Shown piece by piece: positions 43,538 through 51,953 of a DNA stretch of 64,000 bases. Both the position numbers and the translations under genes were made by a program. Each line of letters opens with the position of its first letter. Position 1 is the first letter of the stretch. This DNA comes from Asbonarchaeum sp964517675 (lineage in GTDB: Archaea; Nanohalarchaeota; Nanosalinia; Nanosalinales; Nanoanaerosalinaceae), in contig CAZFEL010000001.1 of NCBI GenBank assembly GCA_964517675.1, positions 310,001-374,000 of the forward strand, in the 5' to 3' direction. The notes under the pieces are model-generated. The model had not been told where the DNA came from, searched no databases, and worked only from the letters and a program-made list of their open reading frames with translations.

Positions 43538-43852
43538 ATGGCGGCTATACAGTTCCTCGTCATCTTTGCAGGATTCGGGACGGTCCTGTTATCTGCTACC
43601 TCGGTCGCGCTCACCTACATCGTCCTTCGTGAGAGTTCGGGGGAGGATTATGCGACGGCGATCATCTTCCTCGGTGCCTTCTCAGTGCTGATGTTCTTTG
43701 CATCGCTGCTGTATACGGTGTGGGCGGGCTTCGGGCGTGACACCTTCCTGGGGATGGATGCGGTAACAGGGGTGCCTCTGTTGATGCTGCTTGCCGTCAT
43801 AACGATCAACGGTGCTATCTGGCAGTTCAAGGCGAATGAGACGTTCGAGTGA
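43538..43852 (+). CDS. Three-span membrane protein, 104 residues
   Basis: Three clear spans (about residues 4-28, 40-62 and 74-94) are joined by short loops; no Cys or motif. No family recognised. It follows the coiled-coil gene by 10 nt and stops 3 nt before the convergent ATPase gene ends. A role linked to pilus function is suggested only by position. Confidence 0.65.
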   Translation: MAAIQFLVIFAGFGTVLLSATSVALTYIVLRESSGEDYATAIIFLGAFSVLMFFASLLYTVWAGFGRDTFLGMDAVTGVPLLMLLAVITINGAIWQFKANETFE

Positions 43853-43854
43853 GA

Positions 43855-45357
43855 TCAGAGCTCGAGGATATCCTCGGCATCTGCATCGTCCTCGATCAGG
43901 TCCGCGATCCTGTCTTCGTCCTGGTAGAACTCTGCGATGACCTTCCCGACCGTGTCGACGGAGTTGACCTCTTCCTCGACCATCCATTCGAGGATCTCGG
44001 TGCGGTCCTGGATGCTCTGTTTCACCTCGTCCTCGGTGAGGCCGGCGTGGAGGTTGAGCTTTTCCATGATCTTCTGGCTCTTTTCTTTTTTCTTGATCTC
44101 GTCGCTCCTGGAGTGCCACTGGTACAGGATGTTGGCCTCGACCTCTGCCTCCTGGCCAAGATAGTCCGTCACGACCTCCGAGACCTGCATGGCGCGCCGG
44201 ATGTTTTTCTTGCGGTCGCGGAACATGACGACGTTGAGATCGACGGCCTCGACGAGGGTCTTTGGCACGTTGATCGGCGGGTTGATCAGCCGACGGATGG
44301 TCTGGGTGGCGGTGTCGGCGTGTAGCGTCGAGTAGACGGAGTGTCCTGTATGCATCGCCTCGAACAGGACCTCGGCCTGTCGTTCCCGGCGGATCTCGCC
44401 GACGATAATCCTGTCCGGGCGCATGCGGAGCGAGTTGACCAGCAGATCGAGCATCGAGACCCCGCCTTTGCCCTCGGGGTTCGGCTCCCGGGTGGTCAGC
44501 GGGACCCAGTGGAGGAACTCCGGCAGCTGGATCTCGCGTGTGTCTTCGATCGAGACGATACGGTTTGTCGGCGGGATGAACGGCATCAGGACGCCGAGCA
44601 GCGATGTCTTCCCGGCACCGGTACCTCCTGAGACGAGGATGTTCATCTCGTACTGGATACAGAGCCACAGGAGGGCTGCAACCTCGCTGTTGATGGTCCC
44701 GTTCTCGACGAAGTCGGTGATGGTCCAGGGGTTCCGCGCGAACTTCCGTATGGTTATGGTATTGCCCTGGGTGGAGATCGGGGAGATGGTGGCGTTTGTC
44801 CTGTCACCGGAGGGGAGATGTGCGTCGAGCAGTGGATGGAGCTGGGAGATCTGCTTACCGACCCGCCGTGCGATGAGGGAGGCATAATCTTTGATCTGGT
44901 CCTCGTCCTCCATCATCAGGTCGGTCTTGAGCCAGCCGTGGGTCTTGTGGTAGGCCCAGATCGGCTCGTCGGCGCTGTTGACGACGAGTTCTTCGAGATG
45001 CTCGTCGTTGAGCAGCAGCTCGATGTCCCCGAGCCCGAGCATGTCGTGGATGAGGTTGCCGATGAGGATCTCCTTGCTCTGTTCCTCGATATCGGGTAGC
45101 TGTTCGTCGATGATGCTGTCTGCTTTGCTCCTGAACTTCTCCTTGACACCTTCGAGCTCGCTGGTATCGACGAACTCCTCTGTCGAGAGCTGGACCTCGT
45201 CGATCAACCGTGTCCGGACCTGTTCAAGGAAGGCCTCTGTCGCTTTATCGATCTCCGGGCGGCTGATGAAGTACCGCGGGACGTAGTCGTCGGTCTCGTC
45301 GGTTATGCGTATCTGGGCGGGGACGTTGTCTGCCTCGACTTCGTAGGTCTCCTCCAT
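43855..45357 (-). CDS. Type IV pilus/Tad secretion ATPase
   Basis: The 500-residue VirB11/GspE-type ATPase shows GGTGAGKTSLLG (Walker A, G244-G255, K250), 'IVSIEDTREIQLP' (Asp box), 'GVSMLDLLVNSLRMRPDRIIVGEIR' (Walker B) and 'THAxx'-like 'HTGHSVYSTLHADT' (His box). The N-terminal about 220 residues are the variable domain. It powers pilus assembly together with the two T2SSF proteins. It lies 44 nt downstream of an HTH-coiled-coil gene on the same strand. Confidence 0.95.
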   Translation of the reverse strand: MEETYEVEADNVPAQIRITDETDDYVPRYFISRPEIDKATEAFLEQVRTRLIDEVQLSTEEFVDTSELEGVKEKFRSKADSIIDEQLPDIEEQSKEILIGNLIHDMLGLGDIELLLNDEHLEELVVNSADEPIWAYHKTHGWLKTDLMMEDEDQIKDYASLIARRVGKQISQLHPLLDAHLPSGDRTNATISPISTQGNTITIRKFARNPWTITDFVENGTINSEVAALLWLCIQYEMNILVSGGTGAGKTSLLGVLMPFIPPTNRIVSIEDTREIQLPEFLHWVPLTTREPNPEGKGGVSMLDLLVNSLRMRPDRIIVGEIRRERQAEVLFEAMHTGHSVYSTLHADTATQTIRRLINPPINVPKTLVEAVDLNVVMFRDRKKNIRRAMQVSEVVTDYLGQEAEVEANILYQWHSRSDEIKKKEKSQKIMEKLNLHAGLTEDEVKQSIQDRTEILEWMVEEEVNSVDTVGKVIAEFYQDEDRIADLIEDDADAEDILEL

Positions 45358-45401
45358 CCTTGATCACGTGTTGTGGTCGTGTGCTTTTGTAGGTTGGTGG
45401 G

Positions 45402-46166
45402 TCACCAGGGTTTGAGGAAGCCTCCGATCGTCCCGAGCAGGCCGGTGTCTTCCTCGTCGTCGTGGACCTGTGACTGGTGGACGTGGAGGCCGCGTTCGGT
45501 ATCGAAGATCCGTCCACATTCCTCACACTTGTTACCTTCCAGTTCTTTCTCATGGAACTCCTTCCGGTGCTCTTCGAGCTTCTTGAGGGCCTCGAGATTC
45601 GACTCTATCTTCTCGCGCCGTTCCTTGAATCTATCTATGTCCTCCTCGATGGTGTCGACGTCTTTCATGTTATCTTCGATCTCCTCGAGTGTGTCGAGGA
45701 GTTTCTCCTCGATCTCGTCGTCGCTTTCGCCTATTTCATCGGTGATGTCGTCCTCTTCGGACTTGAGTTCCATGAGGTCCTTCTCGATCCGCTGTGTGAT
45801 ATCTTTCCGCTCCTGGAGTGCATCCAGGAGGTCCTCGACCGTGTCCCATGCTTCCTGGATCTCCGCTGCCCGGGGATCGGTCTCGTCTTTTGCTTCCTGG
45901 ACCTCTTCTTTGGTCTGTTCCTGGACCTCTTCGATCCGTTCCTCTGCTTTCTCCCTGTCAGCGATGTTGAGGACCTTTCCCTGGGTTGTGGAGTACGATC
46001 GCTCGATGAGCCCGGCGTCTATCAGTGCTCTGGCCCAGGCATTGATCCGCTCCTGGGATACATCGAGGTCCTCCGATGCCTGTGTTACGCTTGCCTTTTT
46101 GTTGTCAGTGAGATACTCCAGAAGACGATCGACGTCGGTGGAGATCAGGTGCTCTTTCCATTCCAT
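45402..46166 (-). CDS. HTH-coiled-coil-C2H2 zinc-finger protein
   Basis: Residues about 8-65 form a winged helix-like HTH ('VDRLLEYLTDNKKASVTQAS..DVSQERINAWARALIDAGLI'). A long charged coiled coil runs from about 70 to 215. The C-terminus has a C2H2 finger, CEECGRIFDTERGLHVHQSQVH. It precedes the pilus ATPase gene in the same direction and could regulate the pilus or tether the machine. The combination of HTH and C2H2 joined by a coiled coil is unusual. Confidence 0.7.
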   Translation of the reverse strand: MEWKEHLISTDVDRLLEYLTDNKKASVTQASEDLDVSQERINAWARALIDAGLIERSYSTTQGKVLNIADREKAEERIEEVQEQTKEEVQEAKDETDPRAAEIQEAWDTVEDLLDALQERKDITQRIEKDLMELKSEEDDITDEIGESDDEIEEKLLDTLEEIEDNMKDVDTIEEDIDRFKERREKIESNLEALKKLEEHRKEFHEKELEGNKCEECGRIFDTERGLHVHQSQVHDDEEDTGLLGTIGGFLKPW

Positions 46167-46261
46167 TGGTCAGGCTGGTACAGTTGGATGTGTGGTCCGG
46201 TAATTTATACAAGTTGGTCCGGGAGACGGCGGTTTCTGACGGATCCTGTAGGTCGCTGGCA

Positions 46262-46275
46262 ACTTATTTAACGGT
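46262..46275 (+). promoter_or_regulatory. Promoter of prepilin peptidase gene
   Basis: ACTTATTTAACGGT differs by one missing base from the 15-nt sequence shared at 14883 and 47484. It is centred about 28 nt before ATG 46296, so it fits a TATA box plus flank. Confidence 0.6.
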
Positions 46276-46295
46276 CTGTCGGGCATCTCGATGTG

Positions 46296-47474
46296 ATGAT
46301 CGGGTATCTGCTCGTGGCTGCGGCCGTGCTGGGGACGGGGTATGCGGCCTATCGCGATCTCCTGACGACGGAGGTATCGGATTCGATATCGTTCGTGACG
46401 GTCGAGGTAGCCCTGGTGTTTCACACGTTGAATGCATATGTCGCTGGCGAGATACCACGAACATGGGCGGGTGTTTTCGTGCTGTATCTCTCCGTGATGA
46501 TCGTCTATACCCTTCGATCGTACATCCGTCTCCGTCGTTCATCGACGGACGAGGAGCGGGAACCCCCCCTGATCGCGTCGGAGGAGGTGGCTCTTTCCCT
46601 GTTCATCGCGGTGGTGGCTCTGCTGCGGTTCCAGGCTGGAGGGTCCTCGATGCTGTGGGTTGCTGTCGTGAGCGGGCTGGCCCTTTTTGCCTTCGGGCAG
46701 GTGCTTTACCATCTCCATATCTGGGGCGGGGCTGATTCTCGCATCCTGGGGGCGATGGGCTTTGCGCTGCCGTACCTTCCTGGTGGGTTCGAGCCGCTCG
46801 TACAGGCCCCGTGGGCGTTCCAGGCGACCCTGGTCCTGAACCTGTTCCTGCTCGGTGCTGTCTATGTCATGGGGTTCGCGTTCTACCGCGGGCTCACTGA
46901 GGAGGGGGTGATGGAGCGGTTCTTCAGGGAGGTCAGGCAGGACTGGCGCCGCATTGTCTTGATACTGGCCGGCTACCTGATTGTGATGATTGCTCTGATG
47001 GTGACGATGGGTTCTGGTCCGGTACGGACAGTGTTCCCGATCCTGACGTCGTATGCTGCCCTCCTTGTCGGGATGCTGGTGCTGTACCGGTATCTCAGGA
47101 TCGTGGAGGCAGAGGCGATGACGAGGAGGGTCGATGTCGATGAACTGGAGGAAGGGGACGTCATCGAGGAGAGCGTCGAGGTCGAGGGCACGGTCCAGCG
47201 CCACCAGAGCCTTATCGGGGCGATCTTGGAATGGCTCAGGGACAGGAATCCGGTCGGGTTCCTCGATCCGTACCTTGGACGGCTGGAGGAGTCACTTGGG
47301 TACCCGGAGATCGTCGGGCTGACAGCAAAGGAGATCGAGAAGATCAGAGAGGACCGGGAGGCGGTGACGGTCCGGACAGGGGTGAGGTTCGTGCCGGCGT
47401 TCCCGGTGGCCATCCTGGTATCGGTCTCGATCGGCGATCTCGTCTATCTGGGCCTGTCGATCCTTGTGGGCTGA
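46296..47474 (+). CDS. A24-type prepilin peptidase (PibD/EppA-like)
   Basis: ATG 46296 (GTG 46293 also possible). A multi-span protein with the paired catalytic Asp of A24 peptidases: AYRDLLTTEVSD (D21) at the end of the first span and the GxGD-like GGADSRILGAMGFALPYLP (D147). It would cut the KG| signals seen on the many pilin-like proteins here. The roughly 390-residue length exceeds FlaK/PibD; a cytoplasmic C-terminal extension with two more hydrophobic pieces follows. It is transcribed next to the pilus genes. Confidence 0.85.
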   Translation: MIGYLLVAAAVLGTGYAAYRDLLTTEVSDSISFVTVEVALVFHTLNAYVAGEIPRTWAGVFVLYLSVMIVYTLRSYIRLRRSSTDEEREPPLIASEEVALSLFIAVVALLRFQAGGSSMLWVAVVSGLALFAFGQVLYHLHIWGGADSRILGAMGFALPYLPGGFEPLVQAPWAFQATLVLNLFLLGAVYVMGFAFYRGLTEEGVMERFFREVRQDWRRIVLILAGYLIVMIALMVTMGSGPVRTVFPILTSYAALLVGMLVLYRYLRIVEAEAMTRRVDVDELEEGDVIEESVEVEGTVQRHQSLIGAILEWLRDRNPVGFLDPYLGRLEESLGYPEIVGLTAKEIEKIREDREAVTVRTGVRFVPAFPVAILVSVSIGDLVYLGLSILVG

Positions 47475-47483
47475 AGGGCGCCC

Positions 47484-47498
47484 ACTTATTTATACGGT
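47484..47498 (+). promoter_or_regulatory. Promoter with 15-nt sequence shared with 14883
   Basis: ACTTATTTATACGGT is identical to the sequence before the Cys-rich pilin pair, and lies about 32 nt before ATG 47523. Identical spacing and sequence suggest a shared regulon. Confidence 0.65.
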
Positions 47499-47522
47499 CG
47501 TGAGCCATTCTAGTGCGTAACG

Positions 47523-47777
47523 ATGAAATTAGGACGTAAGGTCCTCGAGGGCTATCTTGGACTCGCTATCGGTATTCTGACCATCGTCGCATTCATCATC
47601 CTGGCGGGGATAGGGACGAGTATCGATACGGAGTTCATCTTCCTCGATATCCTCATCATCCTCCTGATCGGGGTCAACATCCTGATCGCGATCATCCAGC
47701 TCCGTCTACTCGAGGCTGTCGAGACGATAGGCGCGGGCAAAGAGGAACAGGATGAGGAAGACGATGGAGACGAGTAA
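47523..47777 (+). CDS. 84-residue two-span membrane protein
   Basis: Two spans (about residues 12-33 and 41-62) are followed by an amphipathic helix and a very acidic tail (EEQDEEDDGDE). No family recognised. It follows the prepilin peptidase gene by 48 nt but has its own promoter of the shared type. A poly-G run (seven to eight G) directly follows the stop. Confidence 0.65.
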   Translation: MKLGRKVLEGYLGLAIGILTIVAFIILAGIGTSIDTEFIFLDILIILLIGVNILIAIIQLRLLEAVETIGAGKEEQDEEDDGDE

Positions 47778-47860
47778 GGGGGGGGCCCTTGTGGCTCCCG
47801 CTCCGGTTTTTCTTGCTCCTGGCGAGAACGATACGGTGCGAACGATACTGCTGTCGTTGC

Positions 47861-50800
47861 TCAATCGACGACCGTCGGTGATGAACTCTCGAGGTTGTCT
47901 ATCTTCTGCTCGAGGTTCTCGAGTTGATCCCGGTTCTCGGTGATCATGTTGGACAGGCGGCTGACCTTCTTTTTGACCTCCTCCATCTCTTCGTGGACGA
48001 TCTCGACCTCGCTCTCTTTGACCTCTTCTTTGGTCTGTTGCATCTCCTGTTTGAGTTCCTGTTCTTTCTCGTGGAGGACGTCGCTCATGTGCTCGACCTT
48101 CTTGTCAAGGTCCTTGCGCTGCTGGTCGAACTTCTGGTTGATATCGCGCTGTTCGTCCATGATCTCCTGGAGTTTCTCATCGTGTGAGCTTGTCTTGTTC
48201 TCCAGGTCCTCGAGACGTTCTTTGTGGTTGTCGAGCCGGTCCTTCGCGAGGTTCTTGAACTCCTTGAAGTCGTCCCGCATCGAGTCGAGGCGCTCGTCGA
48301 ACTCCTGGATCTTCTCGATCCGCGCCTGTTCTTTGTCCTTGACCTCGCGGTGGAGCTGGCGTATCTCGGTTACCTCCTGATCGACCTCGTCCTGGAAGTC
48401 GGTGTGCTTTTGATCGAGCTCCTGGCTTTTGCTGGATAGCTTGTCCTCGATCCTGTCCTCGAAGTCCTGCCGTTTCTCCTGTGCCTCGCTGAGGCGCTGT
48501 TGAACTGTGTTCTCGAAGTCCTGGTGTTCGTCCTGGAGGCTCTGTTCGAACTGGCGCTGCTGTTGCTGTATCTGGTCTTCGAATTCCTCGCGTGCCTGCT
48601 TGTTCTGCTCGGCGATCTTCTGTATCTTTTTCTCTGCTTCCTCGGAGGCATAATCGACCGCTTCCATGAACTCCTTCTCGAGGTGTTCTTTCTCGTCTTT
48701 GAACTCCTGGAGGCGCTCGTCCATCTCGCGTGTGACTTCATCGATGACCTCCATGAACTGGCGCTGCCGCTTTTCTTCCTCGTTTTTGAGCTCCTCGATC
48801 TTCTGCTCGGCCTGCCGGGAGGCCTCATCGATGGCCTCCATGAACTCGTCTTCGAGGGTATCTTCTCGCTCCCGGAGTTCGTCCAGCCTGTCACGGAACC
48901 GGTCATCCAGTTCCTGGATCTTGGCGGTGACACGCTCCATCAGGTCGTCGTCGAGCTCCTGTCGCCTGTCCTCGAGTTCCCCGAGGGCGGTATCGACTTT
49001 CTCGATGCGGTCATCGATCCGCTGCTCGTGGACCTGCAGCTGGCTGTCGATGTCGCCGAGCTCATAGTCGAGGGCCTCGATCATCTCGTCTTTGAAGCTC
49101 TCGTGCTCTCGCTCGATGCGTTCGATGGCGCGTTTCTTCTCTTTCTCGAGGTTCTCGCGTGCTTTCTCGAGTTCCTCGATGTTCGTGTTCACTTCCTCCT
49201 CTGCATCGGCCAGAAGCTCCTGGAGCTCGTTTTTCTTGGTCTCGAACTCCTGGATCCTGTCCTCGAGGTCCTCCTGGATCTCGTCCTGGACCGAACGGAT
49301 CTCTTTGTCGACAGTGCTCCGCAGATCGTCTTCGAGTTCATCTATACGGTCGTTGAAATGATCTTCGTGGCGTCCAAGGGTGTTGTTGACGTCCGTCTGG
49401 AGGTCCTGGAAATCATCGCGGATCTCCCGGACGAGCTCCATCTCCGTGCGGAACGCCTCGAAGATACGGCGCAGGGTCTCCTTGGAGAAATCACGTTCGT
49501 TGATATCTTCTGCTATCTGGTTGTTCAGCTGCTGGAGCTCGTTCTGTACCTCATCGAGCCCGCGTTTCTTGTCCTTGATCTCCTCGATGTGGGCATCGAG
49601 CCGTTCTTTGACCCGTTCTTCGAGGAACTCATCCATCCGTCCTTTCTCGATATTTTCGAGGCGGTCGCGAAGGTGTTCTGTCTCATCTTCGACCATCTTC
49701 CGGACGTCACGTTCTTCGACACGGTCCTGGAGGTCATCCTCGATGTCATCGAGCCTGTTCTCGATGTCCTGCTCCATCCGATCGTGGAGCTGTTCCAGTT
49801 CGCTGCTGAGCTCCCGGAGCTGCTTTTTCTGGGACTCCCGTACGTCCGATTTCAGGGAGCTCATGCTGTTCTCGAGGTTAGAGACACGGCTGTCGAGGTC
49901 GCTGTATGTCTCGAGTCGATCCTCGACCTCCGAGAGGATAGTATCCTGTGCCTCATCGATGAGCCGCCTGATATCGTCTTCCTCGAGCTGTCCTGATTCG
50001 AGCTCGGTTATCGTCTCGTCCAGGTCCTCGAGGCGGTCGCGTATCTCGTCTATGTCCTCGGTATCGGGGGAGACATCGATCTCGCTCCCGACCATCTCTT
50101 CAATCTTTTTATCGACCTTCGAATCGAGGTCCTCGATTTCTACTTCCTTGACGCCTTCGCGGCGGAGTCGATCGATATCATCGCGCAGGCTGTTGATGCG
50201 TCCGCGCAGTCTGTCCTCGACGGTCCGCTCGACATCCCGCAGGTCATCTTCGCTCACGTCACCGCTCCCAGAGCTGCCTCGCTCTTCCAGTTCCTTGATG
50301 CGGTCTTCGAGCTTTTCGAGCTGCTCGGAAGAGGCTCCTCCGTTGCCTGTCCCTTCCTCTTCGAGCCCTTTGACCTTCTCTTTGACCTTCTTGACGCGGT
50401 CGCGGAGGATGTAGAGCTTGTCCTCGAGGTCCTTGATGCGTTCCTCGTGTGTGCCGTCTTCGCCGCCGGTGTCTCCGCCCCCGGTTCCTTCGTTTTCGAG
50501 CTTCTCTATACGATCTTCGAGGTCCTGGAGTGTACCGCGTATATCATCGAGACCGCCCTGCTTTTCCTGTACGTCCTGGACCTGCTTGTAGAGGTACTGG
50601 AGTTTCTTGTTGAGGTTCTGGGCCTCGTATTCTTCTTCGAGCTTATCGAGGAGGTCGAGCTTTTCATCGATCTCTTCGCTCTCGACGACGTTGAGGAACT
50701 TCTTGATCCGCTTGATGTCTTCCTCAAGGGAGAGTTCCTCGATGTTGCTCATCATCACCTTGTCCTGGATGGTGGCGACCGTGTCCTCGAGGTCCTCCAG

Positions 50801-50887
50801 TGTCGATAGCTTCTCCTGTATCTCGTCTATCCTCTGCTCGAGTACGTCTGGAGAAACAGCGTCGTCGCCCTCGTCCTCATCTGGCAT
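47861..50887 (-). CDS. 1008-residue coiled-coil protein
   Basis: Almost the entire protein is heptad-rich, Glu/Lys/Arg/Asp/Leu-dominated coiled coil, with a short Gly/Ser break at about residues 140-150 (GTGGGDTGGEDG) and another near 185-215. No ATPase head, Walker motif, hinge domain or membrane span is visible, so it is not SMC or Rad50. Cys is absent. It could act as a cytoskeletal or spacer filament. An AT-rich promoter (TTTTTATATG, minus strand) lies about 25-35 nt upstream of the start. Confidence 0.75.
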   Translation of the reverse strand: MPDEDEGDDAVSPDVLEQRIDEIQEKLSTLEDLEDTVATIQDKVMMSNIEELSLEEDIKRIKKFLNVVESEEIDEKLDLLDKLEEEYEAQNLNKKLQYLYKQVQDVQEKQGGLDDIRGTLQDLEDRIEKLENEGTGGGDTGGEDGTHEERIKDLEDKLYILRDRVKKVKEKVKGLEEEGTGNGGASSEQLEKLEDRIKELEERGSSGSGDVSEDDLRDVERTVEDRLRGRINSLRDDIDRLRREGVKEVEIEDLDSKVDKKIEEMVGSEIDVSPDTEDIDEIRDRLEDLDETITELESGQLEEDDIRRLIDEAQDTILSEVEDRLETYSDLDSRVSNLENSMSSLKSDVRESQKKQLRELSSELEQLHDRMEQDIENRLDDIEDDLQDRVEERDVRKMVEDETEHLRDRLENIEKGRMDEFLEERVKERLDAHIEEIKDKKRGLDEVQNELQQLNNQIAEDINERDFSKETLRRIFEAFRTEMELVREIRDDFQDLQTDVNNTLGRHEDHFNDRIDELEDDLRSTVDKEIRSVQDEIQEDLEDRIQEFETKKNELQELLADAEEEVNTNIEELEKARENLEKEKKRAIERIEREHESFKDEMIEALDYELGDIDSQLQVHEQRIDDRIEKVDTALGELEDRRQELDDDLMERVTAKIQELDDRFRDRLDELREREDTLEDEFMEAIDEASRQAEQKIEELKNEEEKRQRQFMEVIDEVTREMDERLQEFKDEKEHLEKEFMEAVDYASEEAEKKIQKIAEQNKQAREEFEDQIQQQQRQFEQSLQDEHQDFENTVQQRLSEAQEKRQDFEDRIEDKLSSKSQELDQKHTDFQDEVDQEVTEIRQLHREVKDKEQARIEKIQEFDERLDSMRDDFKEFKNLAKDRLDNHKERLEDLENKTSSHDEKLQEIMDEQRDINQKFDQQRKDLDKKVEHMSDVLHEKEQELKQEMQQTKEEVKESEVEIVHEEMEEVKKKVSRLSNMITENRDQLENLEQKIDNLESSSPTVVD

Positions 50888-50967
50888 GGGTTAATCTTCG
50901 TCCATCTTACATATAAAAATTTGTTAACAGCGCTTGAGGCCGGTGCTGAGAACGGTCGGGTCGGCAC

Positions 50968-51369
50968 CTACTCCACGATGACGGTGCCGCGCTGGCTGGC
51001 CAGCAGGTGATTGTGGTAGCCCCATTCGCCGGTCGACTCGAACGTGAAACTGTACTCGTCGGTTCCCTCGCACGTATCGAACCGCTCGCCAGCCATCGAG
51101 CTGTCGCTGCAGTGCTCTGAGAGGGAGGTGCCGGCGTATTCCGTGTGCGTAGGGTGGGCATCGGAGCCGACCCACATGTTGGAGCCTGTGCTTCGCCAGG
51201 TAACGGTCTCGCCCTGTTCGATCGTGATCGTTCTGGGGAAGAACCCGCTCGTGTTGTGCACAACGACGTTCTCGCCCTCGGTCGAGACCTCAGTGCTTTC
51301 CTGCCCACCGGAGAGACAGCCGGCAAGGCCGACAACGATCACAAGGGTCAAAAGCGGGACGTACCGCAT
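50968..51369 (-). CDS. Cupredoxin-like lipoprotein
   Basis: ATG 51369 gives a lipoprotein signal with lipobox VGLAGC (Cys at residue 18). The body is a cupredoxin beta sandwich: 'FFPRTITIEQGETVTW', SDAHPTHTEY and the C-terminal GYHNHLLASQRGTVIVE. In plastocyanin/halocyanin the last segment has Cys-x-x-His-x-x-Met; here it is H-N-H without Cys, so a type 1 blue site is doubtful and an H-x-H copper or other metal site is more likely. It lies just downstream of the archaeosortase-like gene. Confidence 0.75.
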   Translation of the reverse strand: MRYVPLLTLVIVVGLAGCLSGGQESTEVSTEGENVVVHNTSGFFPRTITIEQGETVTWRSTGSNMWVGSDAHPTHTEYAGTSLSEHCSDSSMAGERFDTCEGTDEYSFTFESTGEWGYHNHLLASQRGTVIVE

Positions 51370-51395
51370 GATAGTGGATGGTGGTCGAGGGTATT

Positions 51396-51953
51396 TCAAC
51401 CTTGCCCGCCGCTGGGGAGGTCTCCGTCCCAGCGGAGCCACAGGGTCCAGTAGCCGAACACGAGGATGGTCAGGCCCCACCGCCAGAGGAAGGTATGGAT
51501 GAACTCATAGTCGGCACCCAGGACCTCGACGGCATAGACCATCGAGGTGATGCGCCCGATGTTGCCGATGAACACGAGCCCGATCCCGGCGACGATCCCG
51601 TACAGCCGCTTCCGCCATCCCTCCTGGAGCGTGGCAAGGACGAGTGCTGTGACGGCGATCATCGACTTCCAGCCGGTCGAGTCGACCGAAACATCGACCA
51701 GGATCGATGGAGCGGACAGGAACGTGCCGGAGCTGGCCGTCTCGAGACCGACGAGATCGAGGACCTGGCTGGAGATGGTCGCGTTCAGGCTCCGCAGCCA
51801 GACAGGGTCCCATCCATGCCACAGAAGGATATAGACAGGTGCGGCGAGGAGGGTGAACCGGATGAGGAACAGGAGGGTATCGAACAGCCGCCGGTTGCGC
51901 TCATCGAGGCCTGCACGTGCGGAATCGATCCGTTCCTGGATCCTCTCGATCAT
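51396..51953 (-). CDS. Archaeosortase/exosortase homologue with Ser at the Cys site
   Basis: ATG 51953 overlaps the DUF460 stop (ATGA). The 185 residues have an N-terminal charged helix and about five spans with the family triad region: DSTGWKSM (residue 92 is Ser, codon TCG), NIGRIT (Arg) and EFIHTFLW (His). In active archaeosortases the first motif has Cys (typically C-T-G-W-[KR]-S). These enzymes cut and anchor surface proteins. With Ser in place of Cys this copy may be inactive or use a different mechanism. Confidence 0.7.
   Translation of the reverse strand: MIERIQERIDSARAGLDERNRRLFDTLLFLIRFTLLAAPVYILLWHGWDPVWLRSLNATISSQVLDLVGLETASSGTFLSAPSILVDVSVDSTGWKSMIAVTALVLATLQEGWRKRLYGIVAGIGLVFIGNIGRITSMVYAVEVLGADYEFIHTFLWRWGLTILVFGYWTLWLRWDGDLPSGGQG

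Noticed and set aside
47776..47860. GC-rich spacer with poly-G run as terminator
   Set aside because: No stable stem followed by a T-run in a suitable place could be drawn with confidence.
48500..49996. 498-residue Leu/Val/Phe-rich + strand ORF resembling a membrane protein
   Set aside because: It is the complement of the Glu/Lys-rich coiled-coil gene; its hydrophobicity follows from reading GAG/GAA codons in reverse.
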